DNA of 10,889 bases, from contig PGXI01000043.1 in NCBI GenBank assembly GCA_002839125.1, positions 1 through 10,889 of the forward strand, read 5' to 3'. Numbering within the stretch: the stretch's first letter is position 1; every line of letters begins with the position of its first letter. The notes beneath the pieces were generated by a model, which saw nothing but the letters and a program-made list of their open reading frames with translations, ran no database searches and had not been told where the DNA came from. Shown piece after piece: positions 7,452 through 10,889 of this stretch. A program made the position numbers and the translations under genes. The DNA is from Tenericutes bacterium HGW-Tenericutes-5 (GTDB lineage: Bacteria > Bacillota_I > Bacilli_A > Izemoplasmatales > Hujiaoplasmataceae).

Positions 7452-7939
7452 TTAAAATAGGATTTTCAAAAGATATTCATCCTTTAGAAGAAGGATCAAA
7501 ATTTATTCTTGGCGGTATTGAAATACCACATTATAAAGGATCTGTTGGTTATTCCGATGGCGATTGTTTGTTACATGCGATTGCTGAATCAATGTTAGGA
7601 GCCTTGGCTCTTGGGGATTTAGGTAAATTCTTCCCAGACGACGATCCGAAATACAAAGATTATGATTCGGGTTTAATACTTAAAGAAGTGTTTAACTACA
7701 TTAGTTCCAAGGGATATCAAATATCAAATATCGATACAATGGTTTCTTTACAAGAACCAAAGATAAGACCTTATATTAAGACCATTAGAGAAAATATCGC
7801 TTCAATCCTTAACTGCGATATTCATTTGATTTCAGTTAAAGCAACTACTTTTGAAGGGTTAGGGTTCGTTGGTAGAGAAGAAGGAATAATTTGTGAATCA
7901 GTAGTGATTTTAGAGAAGTCAGATTATATTTTAGATTAA
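7448..7939 (+). CDS. ispF: 2-C-methyl-D-erythritol 2,4-cyclodiphosphate synthase (IspF)
   Basis: IspF cyclises CDP-methylerythritol 2-phosphate to the cyclodiphosphate with release of CMP; active enzymes are trimers with zinc. The 163 residues are full length. The metal ligands are present as D9-x-H11 (KDIHP) and His43 in the DGDCLLHAI stretch. Other family blocks are LGGIEIP (21-27), LGALALGDLGKFFPD (50-64), the KATTFEGLGF region (131-140) with Glu136 for the second metal, and GREEGI (142-147). The GHSDGD/GHSDAD motif reads GYSDGD here, so the conserved His is Tyr35, an unusual change next to the substrate site. A GGAGG site (7436-7440) lies seven bases upstream and the start overlaps the ispD stop. 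A strong terminator follows immediately, so this is the last gene of its operon. Confidence 0.95.
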   Translation: MIKIGFSKDIHPLEEGSKFILGGIEIPHYKGSVGYSDGDCLLHAIAESMLGALALGDLGKFFPDDDPKYKDYDSGLILKEVFNYISSKGYQISNIDTMVSLQEPKIRPYIKTIRENIASILNCDIHLISVKATTFEGLGFVGREEGIICESVVILEKSDYILD

Positions 7940-7942
7940 TTG

Positions 7943-7972
7943 CTAAGAGAATTTCTCTTAGTTTTTTCTTTT
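7943..7972 (+). terminator. Rho-independent terminator after ispF
   Basis: CTAAGAGA (7943-7950) and TCTCTTAG (7954-7961) form a perfect eight-pair stem with a three-base loop, followed by a T-rich run. It closes the four-gene operon. Confidence 0.93.
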
Positions 7973-8005
7973 AAAGTAAATATGTTTTTAAAAAAAATAC
8001 TACTG

Positions 8006-8014
8006 TGATAAAAT
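8006..8014 (+). promoter_or_regulatory. Extended -10 promoter of the yutD-nfu-pgpA operon
   Basis: TGATAAAAT (TG at 8006-8007, TAAAAT at 8009-8014) lies 23 bases before the start codon and downstream of the ispF terminator. The -35 region is only T/A-rich. It has one mismatch to the box seen before neighbouring genes. Confidence 0.55.
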
Positions 8015-8037
8015 ATTAATGCTAGGAGTGATATTAT

Positions 8038-8310
8038 ATGATTGAATCAATGCATGGAGAATTTGAATTAATTAAAAATTATCGTGAAGCTTTCGTTATG
8101 GATGACTTCAATAAGAGATATGTAGATTTTTTTGATATTTATCCTTATTTAGTCGGAGATTATTCGGCGGGTATTTTACGTTTGAAAGGTTTTTCAGATG
8201 ATAATTATCATTTAATTCCCGATTATGTTGTTGAATCGTGCTCCCCTAATTGTGCTTATTATATTTTAAAAAATCCTAATTATGATAAAAACAAGAAGTT
8301 TGAAGAATAG
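8038..8310 (+). CDS. yutD: YutD-family protein (DUF1027), function unknown
   Basis: This 90-residue protein matches the small Firmicute YutD family. The visible blocks are FELIKNYREAF (9-19), the central YPYLVGDYSAGILRLKGF (35-52) and a cysteine motif, C68SPNC72, followed by AYYIL, corresponding to the family's YCnxGCAYFVL end. No enzymatic activity is established for YutD as far as I know. The paired cysteines could bind a metal or be redox-active, but this is inference. The start is supported by TAGGAG (8023-8028) nine bases upstream. It is the first gene of a compact operon: the Fe-S carrier gene follows after 11 bases and pgpA overlaps that one. In B. subtilis, yutD, yutI (nfu) and yutG (pgpA-like) also lie in the same chromosomal neighbourhood, which supports the identification. 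Confidence 0.85.
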   Translation: MIESMHGEFELIKNYREAFVMDDFNKRYVDFFDIYPYLVGDYSAGILRLKGFSDDNYHLIPDYVVESCSPNCAYYILKNPNYDKNKKFEE

Positions 8311-8321
8311 AGGTGATTTAA

Positions 8322-8558
8322 ATGGATTATGAAGAAATTATTGCCGAAATTAAAGAAGTAATTAAACTTATTAGACCATATATTAATCGTGACGGTGGCG
8401 ATATTGAATTTGTAAAATTTGAAGATGGAATAGTTTATGTTAAATTGCAAGGTGCCTGTGTAGGCTGTGCCGGATTTGAGTCTACAATGTCTGATTTGAT
8501 TGAAGATACACTTTTGGAAAGAGTTCCTGGAGTTATAGGAGTTGAGCATATATGGTAG
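8322..8558 (+). CDS. nfu: NifU C-terminal-domain Fe-S scaffold/carrier protein (Nfu/YutI-like)
   Basis: This 78-residue protein consists of a single NifU C-terminal domain. It has IRPYINRDGGDIEFV (17-31), then GACVGCAGF (44-52) with the cluster-ligating C46-x-x-C49, and ends with RVPGVIGVEHIW (67-78). Nfu proteins dimerise to hold a [4Fe-4S] cluster between their CxxC motifs and pass it to target enzymes. The length is normal for single-domain Firmicute Nfu. In the MEP pathway IspG and IspH need [4Fe-4S] clusters, so an Nfu would be useful in an organism with ispDF, though the link is inference. An AGAGGTGAT ribosome site (8309-8317) precedes the ATG. The last seven bases overlap pgpA. Confidence 0.93.
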   Translation: MDYEEIIAEIKEVIKLIRPYINRDGGDIEFVKFEDGIVYVKLQGACVGCAGFESTMSDLIEDTLLERVPGVIGVEHIW

Positions 8559-9055
8559 AAAAACAAAAAAGAATGAAGGAAATCTGTATTAATTTGCTTG
8601 AGTCAAGAGGAGTTACTCTTGATAGAATTGTGGAGATTGTCTACGACTTGCAAAAAAAATACATTCCTAACATTACTAATGAGCTTTGTTTAAACGCTGT
8701 TAGTAGAGTTTTGGATAAAAGAGAAGTTCAAAACGCAATTGTAACAGGTTTAGAACTAGATATGTTAGCTGAAAAGAAGATGTTGTCTGAACCATTGCAA
8801 ACTTTAGTTAGTGAAGACAATCCACTTTATGGGATAGACGAAATTCTAGTTTTATCAATAACAAATGTTTATGGATCAATCGGATTAACTAATTTTGGTT
8901 ACGTAGATAAAGTAAAACCAGGTATAATTGGTGAGTTAGACGCGCTTGGAAAACAACCTGATAAATGTCATACCTTTATGGATGACATTATCGGAGCTAT
9001 AGCAGCAGCTGCAGCTAGTTCAATTGCGCATAATGCAGTAGGAGATAAAGATTAA
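8552..9055 (+). CDS. pgpA: Phosphatidylglycerophosphatase A family protein (PgpA/YutG-like)
   Basis: The family removes the phosphate from phosphatidylglycerophosphate to give phosphatidylglycerol, the last step of PG synthesis. The 167 residues match the Bacillus YutG-type branch, with AIVTGLELDMLAEKK (62-76), NPLYGIDEILVLSITN (90-105), VYGSIGLTNFGYVDKVKPG (107-124) and a C-terminal FMDDIIGAIAAAAASSIAH (142-160). The acidic DD pair (144-145) lies in the family's last conserved block. Unlike proteobacterial PgpA it has few strongly hydrophobic helices, as is usual for the Firmicute branch. The ATG overlaps the end of nfu by seven bases, with TAGGAG (8536-8541) ten bases upstream inside nfu. 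A terminator overlaps the stop codon. Family membership is clear; activity on PGP is inferred from the family. Confidence 0.87.
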   Translation: MVEKQKRMKEICINLLESRGVTLDRIVEIVYDLQKKYIPNITNELCLNAVSRVLDKREVQNAIVTGLELDMLAEKKMLSEPLQTLVSEDNPLYGIDEILVLSITNVYGSIGLTNFGYVDKVKPGIIGELDALGKQPDKCHTFMDDIIGAIAAAAASSIAHNAVGDKD

Positions 9056-9081
9056 CTTTTTAAAGTTAGTCTTTTATTTTT
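9050..9081 (+). terminator. Rho-independent terminator after pgpA
   Basis: GATTAACTTT (9050-9059) pairs with the downstream AAAGTTAGTC (9062-9071), with one G-T wobble and a short T-rich loop. A T-rich run to 9081 follows. The stem includes the stop codon. Confidence 0.85.
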
Positions 9082-9099
9082 ACCCAGCGGGATTATTAC

Positions 9100-9127
9100 T
9101 TGAAAAAAAATTGTGATGTGTTATAAT
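9100..9127 (+). promoter_or_regulatory. Promoter of the S1-domain gene (-35 plus extended -10)
   Basis: TTGAAA (9100-9105), a 16-base spacer, then TG (9119-9120) and TATAAT (9122-9127). It is the best-formed promoter in the window, 29 bases before the start codon and just after the pgpA terminator. Confidence 0.82.
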
Positions 9128-9142
9128 ATTTACAGTTTCTTT

Positions 9143-9150
9143 GAGGGGTG
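9143..9150 (+). promoter_or_regulatory. Shine-Dalgarno site fixing the S1-protein start at 9157
   Basis: GAGGGGTG ends six bases before ATG 9157. An in-frame GTG at 9148 lies inside this site and cannot be the start it serves, so the ATG is preferred. Confidence 0.75.
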
Positions 9151-9156
9151 TTAAAT

Positions 9157-9486
9157 ATGAAACAAGGTGACATCGTCAAAGGTCGGATTACTAATATTAA
9201 ACCATACGGAGCATTTGTTAAAATTGACAATGAGATTGATGGATTAGTCCATATTTCAGAAATTAGCGATGGTTATGTTAGAAGTATAGAAGACTATCTT
9301 AGTGTCGGGGATGAAGTAACGCTAGAAGTTATCAAAATCGATAACAATAAAATTAGTTTAAGTTACAAAACCCAAAATAAGAAAAGACGTAAAAAAAGAG
9401 AATCAACTGAAGTTACAAGTGGTTTCAAACCTTTTGAAACACAACTAAAAGCTTGGGTTGAAAAGTATCAAAAAGACAATAACTAG
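9157..9486 (+). CDS. S1-domain RNA-binding protein (GSP13/YugI/CvfD-like)
   Basis: This 109-residue protein has one S1 RNA-binding domain (about 3-72): GDIVKGRITNIKPYGAFVKI (4-23), DGLVHISEIS (28-37), SVGDEVTLEVIKID (49-62) and KISLSYK (65-71). A strongly basic segment, KKRRKKR (75-81), and a conserved-looking tail, GFKPFETQLKAWVEKYQ (89-105), follow. This matches the small general-stress S1 proteins of Firmicutes (YugI/GSP13, CvfD), which associate with ribosomes or RNA and affect gene expression after transcription. Length is close to the family's roughly 110-130 residues. It stands alone between its own promoter (9100-9127) and a strong terminator (9493-9530), so it is a single-gene unit. 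The precise role cannot be told from sequence. Confidence 0.87.
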   Translation: MKQGDIVKGRITNIKPYGAFVKIDNEIDGLVHISEISDGYVRSIEDYLSVGDEVTLEVIKIDNNKISLSYKTQNKKRRKKRESTEVTSGFKPFETQLKAWVEKYQKDNN

Positions 9487-9492
9487 AAAAAA

Positions 9493-9530
9493 GCGATTCA
9501 AATTTTGTATAAAATTTGAGTTGTTTTTTT
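9493..9530 (+). terminator. Rho-independent terminator after the S1 gene
   Basis: A stem of about 14 pairs (9493-9506 with 9511-9524, including a perfect TCAAATTTT/AAAATTTGA core and some wobble pairs) has a four-base GTAT loop and a run of T to 9530. An A-rich stretch precedes it. Confidence 0.93.
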
Positions 9531-9583
9531 ATTTAATAGGAAATTGTATTTACATAGTTACATTATATAGAAGAAATACTAGG

Positions 9584-9949
9584 TATAATGAAGGTTTCAA
9601 AGATATAACTTTAAATGATCAATACAATCAATGGTCGAAGTCAATCCCGATACCCAGACTTAAAGATAGAATCATCTATCTAGCTGAACAAGAAAAGATT
9701 GAAACCATAGTAATCAATGAAGCATATACTTCAAAAGCATCTTACATTGATAAAGATGAATTAAGTTATCAAGAAAGTTTTAGTGGTAGGAGAATCAAAC
9801 GAGGATTATATCTAAGTAAAGATAAAATCCTGATAAATGCGGACTTAAATGCCGCATTAAACATAATGAGAAAAGGTAACCCCGAAGCCAAATGGATAGG
9901 GACTAAAGGTTGGAACACGCCTAAGCGCACTTACTTGTTTAGTAAGTGA
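9584..9949 (+). pseudogene. tnpB: C-terminal remnant of an IS605-type TnpB RNA-guided nuclease
   Basis: The frame is open from ATG 9458, but its first 25 or so codons lie in the S1 gene and its terminator. Recognisable TnpB sequence begins only near YNEGFK (9584), corresponding to the GYNxGWK block. It continues with IPIPRLKDRIIYLAE, VINEAYTSKASYID (the RuvC-II glutamate), SGRRIKRGLYLSKDK and INADLNAALNIMRKG (the RuvC-III aspartate). About 120 of the usual 370-400 residues remain. The N-terminal RNA-binding region and RuvC-I aspartate are missing, so nuclease activity is not expected. No CxxC zinc-finger cysteines are visible between the YTSK and GRRIKRG blocks. No TnpA transposase is present. 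The element appears to have lost its left part, with the break somewhere between the terminator (9530) and 9584. The surviving frame has no stops, suggesting a recent deletion or some retained role. Confidence 0.82.
9836..9858 (+). other. Perfect inverted repeat inside the TnpB RuvC-III coding segment
   Basis: AATGCGG (9836-9842) is complementary to CCGCATT (9852-9858) around nine bases. It encodes the INADLNAAL motif. In IS605 elements the 3' end of tnpB is often also the guide-RNA scaffold, so this may be an RNA stem, but motif codon choice alone could produce it. Confidence 0.35.
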
Positions 9950-9956
9950 TTGTTTT
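9928..9956 (+). repeat. Hairpin at the end of the tnpB remnant
   Basis: CACTTACT (9928-9935) pairs perfectly with AGTAAGTG (9941-9948) around TGTTT, followed by a short T run (9953-9956). It covers the last codons of the tnpB remnant. It may be a weak terminator or part of the transposon right end or guide-RNA scaffold. Confidence 0.6.
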
Positions 9957-9984
9957 AAAAGTATAATTCGTTAGAATTATTTTT
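9957..9984 (+). repeat. Second hairpin downstream of tnpB remnant, terminator-like
   Basis: ATAATTC (9963-9969) and GAATTAT (9974-9980) form a perfect seven-pair stem with a GTTA loop, preceded by AAAA and followed by TTTT. It could end the tnpB transcript or be a right-end hairpin of the old IS605-type element. Confidence 0.6.
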
Positions 9985-10037
9985 GTTCTGAAAGTGGTTG
10001 CATTTTGAACATTAAGAGGCTGGATTTGATATCTTTA

Positions 10038-10046
10038 TGTTATAAT
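10038..10046 (+). promoter_or_regulatory. Extended -10 promoter of pgi
   Basis: TGTTATAAT (TG at 10038-10039, TATAAT at 10041-10046) lies 27 bases before the pgi start, the same sequence and distance as before the gene at 3270. No clear -35 box is seen. Confidence 0.7.
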
Positions 10047-10073
10047 ATTTGTTGTATATAGGAGGATATTATA

Positions 10074-10889
10074 ATGAGTAAACATTTAAATTTAGATTAT
10101 AGATTTGCTTTACCTTTTATTAATGATAAAGATCTTGATTCAATCAATAAAGAGATTAAACAAGCGAGAAAAATACTAGAAGATAAAAGCGGTCTTGGAA
10201 GTGAATATTTAGGTTGGTTAGATTTACCAGAAAACTATGATAATGACGAGATTGAAAGAATTTACGAAGCTGCAAAAAAGATAAGAAAGCAAGCTAATAT
10301 ATTGGTTGTCATTGGTATTGGAGGATCTTATTTAGGTGCTAAAGCAGCTATTGAATTTTTGAAACCTTATTTTCCAAAGAGAAAGAATGTAGACATAATA
10401 TTTGCTGGGCATAATATGAGTAGTACTTATCTAAATGAATTAGTAGACTTTTTAAAAAATAAGAATTTTGCAATTAACGTAATATCTAAATCCGGGACAA
10501 CTACTGAACCAGCGATTGCGTTTAGAGTATTAAAAAGATTACTTGAAGAAAAATATGGCGAAAAAGAAGCTGCTAACCGTATTTATGCAACAACTGACAA
10601 ATCTAAAGGGGCTTTAAGAGAACTGGCAAACTCAAATAGTTACACAACATTTGTCGTTCCTGATGATATAGGTGGAAGATTTTCTGTTTTAACAGCTGTA
10701 GGTTTATTGCCGATAGCAGCAAGCGGTATTAATATTAAGCAAATCTTAGCAGGAGCAAAAGCCTCAAGAAAAGAATACGATAAGTATAGTATTTATAAGA
10801 ATGATGTTCATATGTATGTAGCGTTAAGAAATCTATTATACCGAAATGATTATAGTATTGAGATGTTTGTAAACTATGAACCTAAATTG
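10074..10889 (+). CDS. pgi: Glucose-6-phosphate isomerase, N-terminal part (runs off the window)
   Basis: Pgi interconverts glucose 6-phosphate and fructose 6-phosphate in glycolysis. The frame is open from ATG 10074 to the last base of the window (272 codons), about 60 percent of the 430-450 residues usual for Firmicute Pgi. Family blocks are WLDLP (48-52), VIGIGGSYLGAKAAIE (79-94) with the phosphate-binding glycine loop, SKSGTTTEP (138-146) and the Pgi signature DDIGGRFSVLTAVGLLPIA (197-215). An AGGAGG site (10060-10065) lies eight bases before the ATG, and an extended -10 box lies upstream, so it is transcribed independently of the tnpB remnant. No deviations from the family were seen in the part present. 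Confidence 0.96.
   Translation, partial: MSKHLNLDYRFALPFINDKDLDSINKEIKQARKILEDKSGLGSEYLGWLDLPENYDNDEIERIYEAAKKIRKQANILVVIGIGGSYLGAKAAIEFLKPYFPKRKNVDIIFAGHNMSSTYLNELVDFLKNKNFAINVISKSGTTTEPAIAFRVLKRLLEEKYGEKEAANRIYATTDKSKGALRELANSNSYTTFVVPDDIGGRFSVLTAVGLLPIAASGINIKQILAGAKASRKEYDKYSIYKNDVHMYVALRNLLYRNDYSIEMFVNYEPKL

Larger units (their letters stand above)
9531..10037 (+). mobile_element. Degraded IS200/IS605-family insertion between the S1 gene and pgi
   Basis: This gene-poor interval holds the tnpB remnant and, downstream, two perfect hairpins plus an imperfect one (GTTC 9985-9988 with GAAC 10007-10010). The arrangement of tnpB followed by subterminal hairpins fits the right half of an IS605-type element. 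The left end, TnpA and the first two thirds of TnpB are missing, and the exact borders cannot be seen. The limits given are simply the space between the S1 terminator and the pgi promoter. Confidence 0.55.

Noticed and set aside
8280..8549. Open frame of 89 codons on the minus strand
   Set aside because: It lies almost wholly opposite the nfu gene, has a low-complexity Asn/Phe/Tyr-rich composition typical of an antisense shadow, and resembles no family.
9458..9583. N-terminal part of the open frame leading into the tnpB remnant
   Set aside because: It overlaps the end of the S1 gene and its terminator and shows no TnpB similarity; the open frame there is accidental.
9962..9967. TATAAT as a promoter downstream of the tnpB remnant
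   Set aside because: It lies in one arm of a perfect hairpin, has no -35 partner, and pgi has a better box at 10038-10046.
1..10889. CRISPR array, tRNA or rRNA genes, riboswitch
   Set aside because: No regularly spaced repeats, cloverleaf or rRNA-like sequence was seen, and leaders are too short (about 20-30 bases) for known riboswitches.

Overview
The window is AT-rich and nearly all coding, with every gene on the + strand. Genes end in TGA, TAA or TAG (TGA closes the genes ending at 1001, 7451 and 9949) and Trp is encoded by TGG, so the standard bacterial code is in use, not the Mycoplasma/Spiroplasma code. Short proteins, low GC, Firmicute-type families (CdaA, YutD, YutG-type PgpA, Nfu, GSP13-like S1 protein) and strong Shine-Dalgarno sites suggest a low-GC Firmicute or an Acholeplasma/Izemoplasma-like Mollicute. 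The exact lineage is inference.

Region 1 (1-2389) is a three-gene membrane glycosylation cassette: the C-terminal part of a YfhO-like GT-C protein, a CsbB/GtrB-type polyprenyl-phosphate glycosyltransferase and a GtrA/GtcA-type flippase. Region 2 (2439-3207) is a membrane diadenylate cyclase (CdaA) with its own terminator, but without the usual CdaR and GlmM partners.

Region 3 (3234-7972) looks like one four-gene operon. It runs from an extended -10 promoter to a strong terminator. It encodes a large chimera (phytoene-desaturase/amine-oxidase-like fold with an eroded dinucleotide motif, SCP2-like lipid-binding domain, about six membrane helices), a membrane PAS protein with a dead GGDEF domain, and IspD and IspF of the MEP isoprenoid pathway. 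It is the most unusual part of the window: two poorly characterised membrane proteins co-transcribed with isoprenoid precursor enzymes.

Region 4 (8006-9081) is a yutD-nfu-pgpA operon (unknown function, Fe-S carrier, phosphatidylglycerophosphatase). Region 5 (9100-9530) is a single S1-domain RNA-binding gene with promoter and terminator. Region 6 (9531-10037) carries the C-terminal remnant of an IS605-type TnpB nuclease followed by three hairpins that may be the old transposon right end and guide-RNA scaffold. Region 7 (10038-10889) is the start of pgi (glucose-6-phosphate isomerase), cut by the window edge.

A common theme is membrane lipid chemistry: isoprenoid precursors (ispDF), polyprenyl-linked sugar transfer (YfhO/GT2/GtrA), phosphatidylglycerol synthesis (pgpA) and a possible isoprenoid or lipid-binding oxidoreductase.
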